Positions 28,582-38,295 are shown, counted from the first letter of the stretch. The stretch: DNA of 64,000 bases from JAVJRN01 sp040218415 (GCA_040218415.1 JAVJRN010000060.1:129709-193708); one strand, 5' to 3'. Made by a program: numbers and translations. The notes: generated from the letters alone by a model not told the origin.

Positions 28582-29168
28582 TGAAGTATATTAGTTTCCC
28601 AAATTATGAAAGCGTAAACAGCAAACCTCAAAAATCTTGAGGTTGATATCACTAAAAATGTTTTGTAAGGATATTTGACAGCCCCCATCAACATACAAAT
28701 ACCTGAAAATGGAATGGGCGTCAAAGCCGCAACTACAACAAGAAACCCACCATAGCGGGTAAAATGTTTCTCAAATTTTCCTAAATAATTTTTCTTTATC
28801 GTAGCATAAAGCTGTGTTGTACTAAAATGCGAACCTATATAATAACCTAAAAGGCCTGATATGTATGAAATAACGGAAAGAGCCGCAATATTACCCACAT
28901 AGTCAATAAGCACTTCCATGCGCAATGACCAAATCATGAATAATTCTGGTGGGATTATTCCAAAAACCACCTCCGAGCTGAGAAACAAAAGATAGATAAG
29001 AAGCGGCTTGTCATAAATTGGCCCTAAGATGTCCTCAAGTGAAAAGTTGTAGTGATTTTTTAGATAAAAATAGCCTCCTACAATCACACCAAGCCATATT
29101 AGACCCTTGAAAAGGTTCCTCAATAAGAAGCTTGTCCGCTCTGCATTTTCTTTCTTGGTAGGTGACAT
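28578..29168 (-). CDS. VTT/SNARE-associated (DedA-like) membrane protein
   Basis: 196 residues with about five membrane segments. The family pattern is visible: PPELFMIWSLRM after the second segment, SGLLGYYIGSHF, and the re-entrant loop region YGGFLVVVAALTPIPFSGICMLMGAVKYPYKTFL. DedA/VTT proteins move or flip lipids in the inner membrane. It is translationally coupled to hemH; a link to heme synthesis is not established. A -7 promoter box lies at 29239-29246. Confidence 0.8.
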   Translation of the reverse strand: MSPTKKENAERTSFLLRNLFKGLIWLGVIVGGYFYLKNHYNFSLEDILGPIYDKPLLIYLLFLSSEVVFGIIPPELFMIWSLRMEVLIDYVGNIAALSVISYISGLLGYYIGSHFSTTQLYATIKKNYLGKFEKHFTRYGGFLVVVAALTPIPFSGICMLMGAVKYPYKTFLVISTSRFLRFAVYAFIIWETNILQ

Positions 29169-29238
29169 GGGATGGTTACTCTTTTAAGTCGATTAAAATA
29201 CGTTTTATTGTGTCGATTGTTTAAAATTTAAAGGAGCG

Positions 29239-29246
29239 CAAATGTA
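29239..29246 (-). promoter_or_regulatory. -7 promoter box upstream of VTT-hemH operon
   Basis: TACATTTG on the minus strand matches TAnnTTTG exactly, about 70 bases before the VTT start. No good -33 TTG was found at 17-21 bp, so the call rests on the -7 box and position. Confidence 0.5.
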
Positions 29247-29252
29247 GTCGAA

Positions 29253-29879
29253 TTAGTCGTTTTCTTTGGAGGCGCTTTCTGGCTCCACCATTTTCTTGAA
29301 TCTGACTTGCCAGTATGGATCTTCAAGTTCCGTATATCTTCCGTGGAATTGTGTCAACATGATTTTCACTGCATAATTAAGACGGTTGACAGCATCTTGG
29401 TAATAGTCTGGCCGGTTCTGAGGATGATTGATGAAAAATTTAATGATTGGAAAGGCATGGGTTCTTAAATCACCCAAACCACGCTTCACATCAGGACGGC
29501 TTTTTTCTAAATAAACCATGGTCTGTTCACAGCATTGACCTAAGTTTTTAAGCAAGGTTCCATAAACCATCGATAACTCGTCTCCCTTTTGCTCATACTT
29601 ATTGGTTTCTTCTTGGCAAAAAGCAGTGAATATTCTTAGTGCGGGTAAACTCATTGCCGCTTCGGTGAACACGTCTGGCTGCCATAGGATTTCACGAAAG
29701 GTAAAAATGGAAGGCAGCAATTCTGTATCATAATGCGCATCAACCTTCAATTCCTGAATCACCTCATGGGGAATATCGTTGATTTTACATTTTCCAGCGA
29801 CGAGTGAAAATGACCAGCCCTGCTCTCCCTTTCTAAGCATTTTGGTAAAATTCCATATTTCGGTTAAGCCAATTTTCAT
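29253..29879 (-). CDS. conserved-looking hypothetical protein, helical
   Basis: 208 residues with no signal peptide or membrane segment. The composition is that of a soluble, mostly helical cytosolic protein (for example YEQKGDELSMVYGTLLKNLG), with Cys residues in QCCEQT. I recognise no domain or catalytic motif. Codon use resembles the neighbours, and the ORF is long with no competing frame, so it is very probably real. It is transcribed in the same direction as the VTT-hemH unit, but a promoter box separates them. Confidence 0.7.
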   Translation of the reverse strand: MKIGLTEIWNFTKMLRKGEQGWSFSLVAGKCKINDIPHEVIQELKVDAHYDTELLPSIFTFREILWQPDVFTEAAMSLPALRIFTAFCQEETNKYEQKGDELSMVYGTLLKNLGQCCEQTMVYLEKSRPDVKRGLGDLRTHAFPIIKFFINHPQNRPDYYQDAVNRLNYAVKIMLTQFHGRYTELEDPYWQVRFKKMVEPESASKEND

Positions 29880-30094
29880 CTTTATCAGATTTCTACTTCC
29901 AAAATCCCTGTTTCCACGCCAATTTAATTAAAGTATTACTTTAGGTGAAGCAATTCGGTATTACAAAAAAGTCATTGTAAAAGTCTCCATCACGTCATAT
30001 AAACAAAAAAAACCATTTTTATAACATAGCCTTAACAACCATTTTTAAACAAATGGAGTCAGAAAGTAGTATGCTTGCATAACAAATTACGATT

Positions 30095-30316
30095 ATGATT
30101 ACGAAAGCTTCTCCAATATTCTTCAATGGCAATAAAATTCTCAGGTTATCAGACTTACCTGTGAGCCAAGCACACTTATTTTCAGGCTGGATCACCACTG
30201 ACCAGTTTGTGGTTTTAGGTGAAAAGAACGATTACGATTGCGTTAAATATGAGGACTATGAATATTGGTTTCAAAACTACTTTGCCGCCACCTCAGATAT
30301 GGATGACTGGATGTAG
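30095..30316 (+). CDS. small hypothetical protein
   Basis: 73 residues, acidic and aromatic towards the C-terminus (YDCVKYEDYEYWFQNYF...MDDWM). It has no signal peptide, membrane segment or known motif. Support comes from isolation in its own intergenic space, ordinary codon use and a weak hairpin directly after the stop. Function unknown. Confidence 0.55.
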   Translation: MITKASPIFFNGNKILRLSDLPVSQAHLFSGWITTDQFVVLGEKNDYDCVKYEDYEYWFQNYFAATSDMDDWM

Positions 30317-30317
30317 G

Positions 30318-30345
30318 AGAATTTTTATTAAGTAAAATTCTTCTT
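30318..30345 (+). terminator. weak AT-rich terminator after the 73-residue gene
   Basis: AGAATTTT pairs with AAAATTCT around an 8-base loop and is followed by TCTTT. The stem is AT-rich and the T run is broken, so efficiency is uncertain. The rest of the gap to 30528 shows no gene. Confidence 0.4.
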
Positions 30346-30528
30346 TATCATTCAACACATACCTATCAGGTGGTTCTCCCTCCTTTGCGTTTACAAGTAA
30401 GTTCCTATTTTGTAAGCATAGTTTGATTCAGGTTATTTCTTGCCTTTAACGGCACACCCATCTCTAGAAGGCTATACCTTGAAAGTGTAAAACGCACATT
30501 TCACCAAAAATTTCCCTAATTTCATGCC

Positions 30529-32229
30529 ATGGAAATGCGCTGGGTATATGGAGAGAAACAAAACGAAGAGCTCGTCAACGAGCTTTCCCAAGCGCTTAAT
30601 ATCAAACCAGAATTAGCACAAATTCTTTTTCAACGCGGCGTTACCACCTTCGATCAAGCCAAAGCGTTTTTTCGCCCTTCATTAACTTCTCTTCACGATC
30701 CTTTTCTGATGAAGGACATGGAAAAAGCAGTCAATCGACTAACAGATGCCGTTTCTAGTGGAGAAAAAATCCTCATTTATGGAGATTACGACGTAGATGG
30801 CACCACTTCCGTGGCTTTGGTTTATTCTTTTTTGAATGAGCTGGGTGCAGATGTTGCATTTTATATTCCCGATCGCTACAAGGAAGGTTATGGGATTTCT
30901 AATATTGGTGTGAATTGGGCTGCTGACAATGGTTTTACGCTAATGATCGCACTCGATTGCGGTATTACTGCCATTGATCAAACCAACTTGGCGAACGCTT
31001 TGAACTTAGATCTGATCATTTGTGATCATCACAATCCTGGAGCAAAACTGCCAGAAGCAATTGCTGTGCTTGATCCCAAGCGCAAAGATTGTGGTTATCC
31101 TTTCAAAGAATTGAGCGGTTGTGGTGTAGGCTTCAAACTGCTTCATGGGTTTTGTTTGCAGCAAACAATCGACCTCAATGTGCTTTACAGATATCTGGAT
31201 TTACTAGCGGTGAGCATCGCCTCAGATATTGTGCAAATGACTGGTGAGAACAGAATTCTTTCTTACTACGGCCTCAAAAAAATCAACCAGTCACCATCAG
31301 AAGGCTTAAAATCACTGATAGAAATTAGCGGTTTGAAACCTCCGATCAGCATTTCAGATGTGGTTTTTTACATTGGTCCTAGAATCAATGCCGCAGGGCG
31401 TTTGGCGCATGCCTCCGATTCTGTGAAATTACTTATCGCCCAAACAGAAGAAGACACTTTAGGTTTTGCCGGCCAGCTCAACACGCGAAACACCGAACGA
31501 CGAGCATTCGATCAAAACATCACCAAAGAAGCCATTGCGATGATTGCGTCTGATGAATTTTTACAAACATCCATGAGCACGGTACTTTTCAAACCGGACT
31601 GGCACAAAGGCGTAGTAGGAATCGTGGCTAGTCGCTGTATAGAACAGTACTACAGGCCAACCATCATTTTAACTGAGTCAAATGGTAAAGCGACTGGCTC
31701 TGCACGATCAGTGGAGGGTTTTGACGTTTATACAGCCATTTCAAGTTGTAAAGAATGGCTCGATCAGTTTGGTGGTCACACCCATGCGGCAGGCCTGACC
31801 ATGCCTGTAGAAAATATTGATAACTTCCGAAAGGCTTTTGAAGCTGAGGTGAAAAGCAAACTAAAAGAGGAGCATCTTTCGCCACGTCTGCCCATAGACT
31901 TGGAGGTTACTTTTGATTTTATCAACTTCAAAGCATTGAGCATTTTGGATCAAATGGCTCCCTTTGGGCCAGGAGCGCTGCAACCTACTTTTGTTTCTAC
32001 AGGTGTCATGGCCAAAAACATTAAAGTGATCAAGGAAAAGCACTTAAAAATGGTGGTTTATCAGGAAAACCTTGATGTCGAATTAGAAGCGATAGGCTTT
32101 GGTTTTGGTGCGCTGGGGGAGCGGCTCAAACGTGGCGAACCTTTCAAATTTGCCTTTCATATTGAAGAAAACAATTTTCGGGGCAATAAATCCATCCAGC
32201 TCAACATTAAGGATATAAAATTTGATTGA
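30529..32229 (+). CDS. recJ: single-stranded-DNA-specific 5'-3' exonuclease RecJ
   Basis: 566 residues, normal length. The DHH phosphoesterase motifs are intact: YGDYDVDGTTS (84-94; Asp86, Asp88, Asp90), the Asp in ALDCG (143), DHH at 166-168 and the DHHA1 motif GPRINAAGRLAHASD. RecJ degrades single-stranded DNA in mismatch repair, base excision repair and RecF-type recombination. It begins a compact plus-strand unit with lptB (18-base gap) and a GH3-family gene. Another ATG lies five bases upstream in a different frame; the one used gives the standard N-terminus. Confidence 0.96.
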   Translation: MEMRWVYGEKQNEELVNELSQALNIKPELAQILFQRGVTTFDQAKAFFRPSLTSLHDPFLMKDMEKAVNRLTDAVSSGEKILIYGDYDVDGTTSVALVYSFLNELGADVAFYIPDRYKEGYGISNIGVNWAADNGFTLMIALDCGITAIDQTNLANALNLDLIICDHHNPGAKLPEAIAVLDPKRKDCGYPFKELSGCGVGFKLLHGFCLQQTIDLNVLYRYLDLLAVSIASDIVQMTGENRILSYYGLKKINQSPSEGLKSLIEISGLKPPISISDVVFYIGPRINAAGRLAHASDSVKLLIAQTEEDTLGFAGQLNTRNTERRAFDQNITKEAIAMIASDEFLQTSMSTVLFKPDWHKGVVGIVASRCIEQYYRPTIILTESNGKATGSARSVEGFDVYTAISSCKEWLDQFGGHTHAAGLTMPVENIDNFRKAFEAEVKSKLKEEHLSPRLPIDLEVTFDFINFKALSILDQMAPFGPGALQPTFVSTGVMAKNIKVIKEKHLKMVVYQENLDVELEAIGFGFGALGERLKRGEPFKFAFHIEENNFRGNKSIQLNIKDIKFD

Positions 32230-32247
32230 TATCTTGCAAAGTCAAAT

Positions 32248-32979
32248 ATGGAGCTACGTTCAGAACATTTAATAAAAAAGTATAAAAAACGGACAGTCGT
32301 TAATGACATTTCCGTTTCTGTGAAACAAGGAGAAATCGTTGGGCTTTTAGGACCAAATGGTGCCGGAAAAACGACCTCTTTTTATATGATTGTTGGGTTA
32401 ATCAAGCCCAATGATGGGAAAATATTTCTTGATGACAGAGATATTACCAGCTTGGCCATGTACCGGAGAGCCAAGCTTGGTATTGGCTATTTGGCGCAAG
32501 AAGCATCGGTTTTTCGCAAGCTATCAGTAGAAGACAATATTACTGCCGTGCTCGAACTCACCAAACTGTCCAAGGCCGAGCAAAAAGATAAAATGGAATA
32601 CCTCCTCGAAGAATTTAGTTTGACGCATGTCCGCAAGAATCTCGGCATGGTGCTTTCCGGAGGAGAAAGAAGACGAACAGAAATAGCCAGAGCACTCGCC
32701 GTAGATCCCAAGTTTGTACTGCTCGACGAGCCTTTTGCAGGTGTCGATCCCATAGCCGTAGAGGAAATACAATCGATTGTAGCCAAGCTTAAAAACCAAA
32801 ATATCGGTATATTGATCACCGATCACAATGTGAACGAAACACTATCGATCACTGATCGCGCCTATTTGATGTTTGAAGGGAAACTTCTCAAAGCAGGAAC
32901 TGCCGAAGAACTAGCCTCAGACGAGCAAGTAAGGCGGGTTTATTTAGGAAAACACTTTGAGCTGAAGCGGAAAATATAA
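32248..32979 (+). CDS. lptB: LPS export ABC transporter ATPase
   Basis: 243 residues. Walker A GPNGAGKT (35-42), signature LSGGE (136-140), Walker B FVLLDEP (156-162) and switch ITDHNV fit LptB closely, as do the segments GIGYLAQEASVFRKLSVEDNI and PFAGVDPIAVEEIQ. LptB powers lipopolysaccharide extraction from the inner membrane with LptF/G. It lies between recJ and a GH3 gene. Its stop is immediately followed by the next ATG. Confidence 0.95.
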   Translation: MELRSEHLIKKYKKRTVVNDISVSVKQGEIVGLLGPNGAGKTTSFYMIVGLIKPNDGKIFLDDRDITSLAMYRRAKLGIGYLAQEASVFRKLSVEDNITAVLELTKLSKAEQKDKMEYLLEEFSLTHVRKNLGMVLSGGERRRTEIARALAVDPKFVLLDEPFAGVDPIAVEEIQSIVAKLKNQNIGILITDHNVNETLSITDRAYLMFEGKLLKAGTAEELASDEQVRRVYLGKHFELKRKI

Positions 32980-34503
32980 ATGGAGATCTTTAATTCCATA
33001 TTGAACTGGGTGATGAAAAAGCGGATACACGATATCGAGCTTTTTCTAAAATATCCAATGGAAGTTCAAACGGAATTATTGGATAGCCTGATAAGAAAAG
33101 GCGCAAATACAGAGTACGGAAGATATTACGGTTTTAGCGGCATTCAGAATTACGAACAGTTCAAAAACAAAGTGCCTATCGTCGCTTATGAAGATCTCTT
33201 TCCGTATGTAGAGCGGTTGATGCATGGTGAACAAAACATACTTTGGCCATCAGAAATAAAATGGTTTGCCAAGTCTTCTGGCACCACCAACGCCCGCAGT
33301 AAATTCATCCCTGTCTCTGCGGAAGCATTAGAAGATTGCCATTATAAGGGCGGGAAAGATATGTTGAGCATTTACGTCAACAATTACCCAGAAAGTAAAA
33401 TGTTTGCTGGAAAAAACTTGGTGATCGGCGGTAGCCAACAAGTGAACCAGTTTGATAAAAATGCCAAGTCATATTACGGTGATGTTTCGGCCATTTTGTT
33501 GAAAAACCTCCCATTGTGGGCGCAATTTGTCCGCACGCCTTCCTTGGAAATCGCCCTTATGGACGAATGGGAGGAAAAGATTGAAAAAATGGCTTTAACC
33601 ACTGCCGAGGAAGATGTAACAAGTATTTCTGGCGTTCCCACCTGGACGATCGTCCTCATTGAGAGAATATTGGCGCTGAAAGGAAAGTCCAATATCCTTG
33701 ATGTGTGGCCAAACTTAGAAGTTTTTGTTCATGGAGCGGTGGCTTTTACTCCTTACAAAAAGGTATTCCAAAAGCTCATACCGTCTTCAGGCATGCGATA
33801 TATGGAAACATACAATGCTTCTGAAGGTTTTTTTGGCATTCAAGATCAATCCAATTCTAGTGACCTTCTACTGATGTTGGATTATGGTATTTTCTATGAA
33901 TTTATTCCAATGGAAGAGTTTGATAGTGAGCACCCTAATACCCTAAGTTTAGAGCAGGTAGAAGTTGGAAAAAACTACGCGGTAGTTATTACCACCAATG
34001 CTGGTTTGTGGCGGTACAAAATTGGGGACACAGTGAGGTTTACCTCCGTTAACCCTTTCAGAATTCGTATTTCTGGTCGAACAAAACATTTCATTAATGC
34101 CTTTGGTGAAGAGTTGATTATTGAAAATGCAGAAGAGGCCATGTCCTACGCTTGTGAAAAAACAGGTGCTACCCTAGAAAACTTCACAGCAGGGCCAAGA
34201 TATATCGATCAGGGTCAAAAAGGAGGACACGAGTGGATCATTGAATTTATTCAGCCGCCAGACAGTCTGGATCGTTTTTGCCTTTTGCTTGATGAAAAGC
34301 TTCGAGAAATCAATTCTGATTATGACGCCAAGCGCCACAAAAGTATTGCCTTAGAATCCCCTTTGGTTCATTCAGTAGAACATGGCACTTTTTACCATTG
34401 GATGAAAAAAAGAGGAAAACTGGGCGGTCAAAATAAGGTTCCACGCCTCGCCAACAACAGAGCTTACCTCGATGAATTGTTGGAAATCTTAGTATTGGAT
34501 TAG
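32980..34503 (+). CDS. GH3 auxin-responsive promoter family protein (acyl-adenylate-forming fold)
   Basis: 507 residues. The ATP-binding block KSSGTTNARSKFIPVS, the TYNASEGFFGIQ block and YKIGDTVRF show the adenylate-forming GH3 fold. In plants GH3 enzymes join amino acids to hormones; in Bacteroidota the family is widespread with unknown substrates. It starts on the base after the lptB stop, so it is in the same operon. A role in amidation of a carboxylic acid, perhaps linked to the envelope, is inference. Confidence 0.9.
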   Translation: MEIFNSILNWVMKKRIHDIELFLKYPMEVQTELLDSLIRKGANTEYGRYYGFSGIQNYEQFKNKVPIVAYEDLFPYVERLMHGEQNILWPSEIKWFAKSSGTTNARSKFIPVSAEALEDCHYKGGKDMLSIYVNNYPESKMFAGKNLVIGGSQQVNQFDKNAKSYYGDVSAILLKNLPLWAQFVRTPSLEIALMDEWEEKIEKMALTTAEEDVTSISGVPTWTIVLIERILALKGKSNILDVWPNLEVFVHGAVAFTPYKKVFQKLIPSSGMRYMETYNASEGFFGIQDQSNSSDLLLMLDYGIFYEFIPMEEFDSEHPNTLSLEQVEVGKNYAVVITTNAGLWRYKIGDTVRFTSVNPFRIRISGRTKHFINAFGEELIIENAEEAMSYACEKTGATLENFTAGPRYIDQGQKGGHEWIIEFIQPPDSLDRFCLLLDEKLREINSDYDAKRHKSIALESPLVHSVEHGTFYHWMKKRGKLGGQNKVPRLANNRAYLDELLEILVLD

Positions 34504-34658
34504 GCTTATTTTCGGACAAAAGCACTCGCTTTTAATACAAAAACATAAACCATTGGGGCAAAAAAATTTAAACTGCTCTTACCCTACTGTCCAGTTTTTT
34601 GTAGTCGTCTCGTTTGCCTGAGTCAAGGATCAAGCTCGATAACATTTTCAACTATGTC

Positions 34659-35699
34659 TCAGTCTACCTCCTCGGAGTGATGCTTCACATAATTCTCCCA
34701 TCGCTCAATAGCGTCTTTAAAGTCATCCGGTAATTCCGAATCGAATTGCACTTTTTCGCCAGTCACAGGATGAATGAAACCAAGCGTTTTAGCATGCAAA
34801 GCTTGTCTCGGAATGGCCTTAAAACAATTATGGACAAACTGCTTGTACTTCGTAAAAACCGTACCTTTCAATATTTGATCTCCACCATACGTGGCGTCAT
34901 TGAATAGTGGATGACCGATAAACTTCATATGGGCACGAATCTGATGCGTACGGCCTGTTTCTAGGTTGCATTGTATCAAACTCACATAGCGCATCGATTT
35001 GATTAGTTTGAAATGGGTAATCGCCACTTTGCCGTTATCCCCCTCCGGAAAACATGCAGTGATACGCCTATCTTTTAAGCTTCGACCCACATTCACATTG
35101 ATGGTGCCTTGTTCCTCCGTTAACTCGCCCCAAACCAAAGCGTAATAAGTCCGCTCGATACTGTGATCAAAAAACTGCTTGGCCAGACCATTCATCGCCT
35201 GCTCACTTTTTGCTATCACCAGCAAACCCGAAGTATCCTTATCTATTCTATGCACTAATCCGGGACGACCTTCATTGCCTTCCATTTCAGGAAGATTCCG
35301 AAAATGATAAACCAACCCATTGACCAGCGTTCCTGACCAGTTTTGATAAGCCGGATGCACCACCATACCTGCTTCTTTATTGACAATCATGAGATCTTTA
35401 TCCTCATAGACGATATTTAAAGGCAGGTTTTCGGCTATGACTTCATCATTGCGAGGGGGCTCAGGAAGAAATACTTGTATGGCATCACCGGGATGAATTT
35501 TATGGTTTGGCTTTACCGTGTTGTTGTTGACTTTAACAAAGCCATCCTTAATTCCATTTTGGATTTTATTCCTTGTGACATTCGGCAAACGGTCCATTAA
35601 AAATTTATCAACACGTAGTATCGCCTGCTTTGGGTCAACAACAATATGATGATGTTCATAAAACTCGTCTTCCTGATTGATGTCAAAATCCTCTTGCAT
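34659..35699 (-). CDS. RluA-family rRNA pseudouridine synthase (RluD-like)
   Basis: 346 residues. An N-terminal S4 RNA-binding domain (about 28-80; RVDKFLMDRLPNVTRNKIQ) is followed by the RluA-type catalytic domain with Asp153 in HRIDKDTSGLLV. RluD converts uridines to pseudouridine in helix 69 of 23S rRNA; the S4 domain makes RluD or RluC more likely than RluA. It converges with the GH3 gene. The 155-bp gap between them shows no strong hairpin. An exact -7 box sits only 5 bases before the ATG, so the mRNA may be nearly leaderless. Confidence 0.9.
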   Translation of the reverse strand: MQEDFDINQEDEFYEHHHIVVDPKQAILRVDKFLMDRLPNVTRNKIQNGIKDGFVKVNNNTVKPNHKIHPGDAIQVFLPEPPRNDEVIAENLPLNIVYEDKDLMIVNKEAGMVVHPAYQNWSGTLVNGLVYHFRNLPEMEGNEGRPGLVHRIDKDTSGLLVIAKSEQAMNGLAKQFFDHSIERTYYALVWGELTEEQGTINVNVGRSLKDRRITACFPEGDNGKVAITHFKLIKSMRYVSLIQCNLETGRTHQIRAHMKFIGHPLFNDATYGGDQILKGTVFTKYKQFVHNCFKAIPRQALHAKTLGFIHPVTGEKVQFDSELPDDFKDAIERWENYVKHHSEEVD

Positions 35700-35703
35700 T
35701 CGG

Positions 35704-35711
35704 CAAATTTA
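35704..35711 (-). promoter_or_regulatory. -7 promoter box directly before the pseudouridine synthase start
   Basis: TAAATTTG on the minus strand matches TAnnTTTG. Transcription would begin within a base or two of the ATG at 35697-35699. Confidence 0.5.
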
Positions 35712-35777
35712 TCTTTTATTTCATGTGCCAGCGGCTTTATGGTTGGCTTACTTTGCTAAAAGTTCTAACTACCCTGC

Positions 35778-36692
35778 ATGCATCACTCATTTGACTTTAC
35801 ATCAACTACCGAAAAGATTGTTACAGACTGGAGTGAAAGGGCCGAAATCAATCTGTATGTTAAACATGATGATTTGGTTCACCCCACGATTATTGGTAAT
35901 AAGTGGAGGAAGTTGAAGTATAACCTTCAGGAAGCAAGGAGGTTGTCTCGCAAAACATTACTCACTTTTGGCGGAGCATTTTCAAATCACATTCATGCAA
36001 CCGCAGCAGCAGCCAAAGAATATGGTTTTGAGTCGATAGGTATTATCCGTGGCGAAGAATTAGGCCATGACAGTAATCCAACATTGAGGTTTGCCCATGC
36101 GCACGGTATGGACTTAAGGTTTATATCAAGAGCCAATTTTAGACTTTTCAAAGACAATCCCAAGCTCATGGAAATGGATTTGTCGAGCGTTTACCTACTG
36201 CCCGAAGGCGGAACCAATGATTTAGCCATTAAAGGCTGTGCCGAAATACCATCAGAAATTCAAGTTGCTTTTGACTATCTGATCACCTCTATCGGTACCG
36301 GAGGCACAATGGCAGGTTTAATCGAGGGAGCCAAGGGAAAAGGTGAGATTATAGGGGTTTCGGCGCTGAAAGGGAACTTCATACAAAAAGATCTGGAAAT
36401 CCTACTCAGTGAAAATAATATCCAGAAGACCAATTATCGCGTGTTGACGTCTTATCACTTTGGAGGTTATGGAAGAGTGAATAGTGAACTCATTCAATTC
36501 ATCAATGAAACTAAAAACCTTGAGGGGCTTAAACTAGATCCTATCTATACTGGGAAAACCTATTTTGCCGTTAGGGACATGGCAAGAAAAAATTACTTTA
36601 CTAGAGGTAGTAATGTGGTATTTTTACATACTGGAGGCCTGCAAGGGGTCGACGGTTTCAATCAAAAACACGACAACAAAATTGAATTTTAA
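35778..36692 (+). CDS. PLP-dependent ACC deaminase/D-cysteine desulfhydrase family enzyme
   Basis: 304 residues of the fold type II PLP family. The cofactor Lys is predicted at 42 in GNKWRKLKYNL. The following block TFGGAFSNHIHATAAAAKEYG and the phosphate-binding loop SIGTGGTMAGL agree with the 1-aminocyclopropane-1-carboxylate deaminase/D-cysteine desulfhydrase group. Sequence alone does not separate the two activities. It is somewhat shorter than ACC deaminase proper (about 340). It lies divergent from the pseudouridine synthase. Confidence 0.88.
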   Translation: MHHSFDFTSTTEKIVTDWSERAEINLYVKHDDLVHPTIIGNKWRKLKYNLQEARRLSRKTLLTFGGAFSNHIHATAAAAKEYGFESIGIIRGEELGHDSNPTLRFAHAHGMDLRFISRANFRLFKDNPKLMEMDLSSVYLLPEGGTNDLAIKGCAEIPSEIQVAFDYLITSIGTGGTMAGLIEGAKGKGEIIGVSALKGNFIQKDLEILLSENNIQKTNYRVLTSYHFGGYGRVNSELIQFINETKNLEGLKLDPIYTGKTYFAVRDMARKNYFTRGSNVVFLHTGGLQGVDGFNQKHDNKIEF

Positions 36693-36717
36693 CAATATTT
36701 TTTAGCAATTTGCGGAT

Positions 36718-38295
36718 GTGAGTAGATACCTCTTTTTAATTCTTCTTGTATTTGTCTTGGGCTGTAACATTAACGAACTAGAATTCGATAATATTCAAAG
36801 GCCAAATCTGATGGGTAGTTTTGCTGCACCAATCGGTCATTTATCCTATAGTTTTAGGGATTTATTGATCGAGGGGAGCGACTCCACTTTGGATTTTTCC
36901 GAAGACAGTTTAGGTCTTATTTCTTTTCTCTTTAGTGATACTACCAATTTTACTCAAGGCTCGGATCTAATATCTATTAGCGACATACGTAATAGCCAAT
37001 CGGTTAGACTTGATACAGCCGTTGACAATTCATCTACTACCAATATAATTATCACAAAAGAGGTAAGCCGTTCCTTTGAGTTTCCCTCTGATAATGAAGA
37101 CCCAGTAGATTCCATTTATTATTCAAGTGGCGAGTTAGTGGTTTCCGTAGAAAGCAACTTCGAAAACTTTGACTATGTCCTTTCTATCGGAAATGTAGTC
37201 AATAGAAGCACGAATCAAGCAGCCACTTTTACGCAAAACAGCAGTTCAACTCTAGAACTTTCAAACTATAAGATTGTCTTAAAAGAGACTAGCTCATCCG
37301 TGAATAACGTTTACGAATTCAGTTTGAACTATACCATCAACCTTGAGCCAGGACAGTCGGTCGAAGAAAATGACTCAATCTCAGTATCCATTAGCTTTTT
37401 AAATCAGGAATTTGACGTGTTGTTCGGGAAGTTTGGCCAAAGTGAAATTGACTTAGGAGACAATAAGATCACCATAGATTTCTTTCAGGATTTAGGAAAT
37501 AAAGGCTTTATTTTTCAGGCACCCAATATCAAAATGGACGTACTTAATAGTTTTGGCGTGCCCATGAGTTTACTTCTTGATAGCCTTTACGGTTCAAAAG
37601 GCGATCGGCGGGTTTATTTGGAAGGGCCTGTTACCTCATCTCCTCAAATCTTAAAAGCACCACAAATCAGTGCAGTCGGCTCCACTGTAAGTTCTCAAAT
37701 AGCAATAAATGGCAATAACTCAACACTCCAAGATCTTATGGAGGTTGCTCCAAGTGAAATCGGGCTAAAACTGCGTGCACGTTTAAACCCGCAAGACGCC
37801 AATGCTGGAAACTTTATTCAAAGAAGTAGCGAGATTTCCATTGTAACTAATATGGAGGTCCCCTTAAGTTTGAAGCTCGATGAGTTAAAGAGAAGAGAAT
37901 CATTTGATTTGGGTGATGGACTTGACTTTGATGAAGCAGATTCAATTTCCATTAGAGTTTATGCGATTAATGAAATTCCTTTCAGTGTACTGTTAGATCT
38001 CGAGTTTTATGATGAAAGCGACACCTTAGTTTACGAAACCAGATTTAATAAAGTAATTGAAACTCCATTTTTGAATGTCGATGGCTCGCTTAAGCAATCA
38101 AGGAAAAATGTAGCAGATATAATTATATCGCGAGCCGGAGTTGAAGCCTTAAAAACAGCTGCTCGAATGGATGCGATATTTACTTTTAACACTCCTTCGA
38201 GTCAAACTTCTGAGGATATCTTCGTCAAGTTTTTTGCGGATGCGAAAATCGACATTACACTATCGGCAGTAGTCACCTTATCTCCAGAGTATTGA
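36718..38295 (+). CDS. hypothetical lipoprotein, coupled to a beta-barrel protein
   Basis: 525 residues. The start is GTG at 36718; an ATG two bases earlier is out of frame. A lipoprotein signal ends in FVLGC with Cys16 lipidated. The rest is beta-rich with repeated segments, and I recognise no named domain. Its stop overlaps the TTG start of the next gene by 4 bases (TTGA). The pair lipoprotein plus outer-membrane barrel suggests a joint outer-membrane or cell-surface function, which is inference. Confidence 0.8.
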   Translation: MSRYLFLILLVFVLGCNINELEFDNIQRPNLMGSFAAPIGHLSYSFRDLLIEGSDSTLDFSEDSLGLISFLFSDTTNFTQGSDLISISDIRNSQSVRLDTAVDNSSTTNIIITKEVSRSFEFPSDNEDPVDSIYYSSGELVVSVESNFENFDYVLSIGNVVNRSTNQAATFTQNSSSTLELSNYKIVLKETSSSVNNVYEFSLNYTINLEPGQSVEENDSISVSISFLNQEFDVLFGKFGQSEIDLGDNKITIDFFQDLGNKGFIFQAPNIKMDVLNSFGVPMSLLLDSLYGSKGDRRVYLEGPVTSSPQILKAPQISAVGSTVSSQIAINGNNSTLQDLMEVAPSEIGLKLRARLNPQDANAGNFIQRSSEISIVTNMEVPLSLKLDELKRRESFDLGDGLDFDEADSISIRVYAINEIPFSVLLDLEFYDESDTLVYETRFNKVIETPFLNVDGSLKQSRKNVADIIISRAGVEALKTAARMDAIFTFNTPSSQTSEDIFVKFFADAKIDITLSAVVTLSPEY

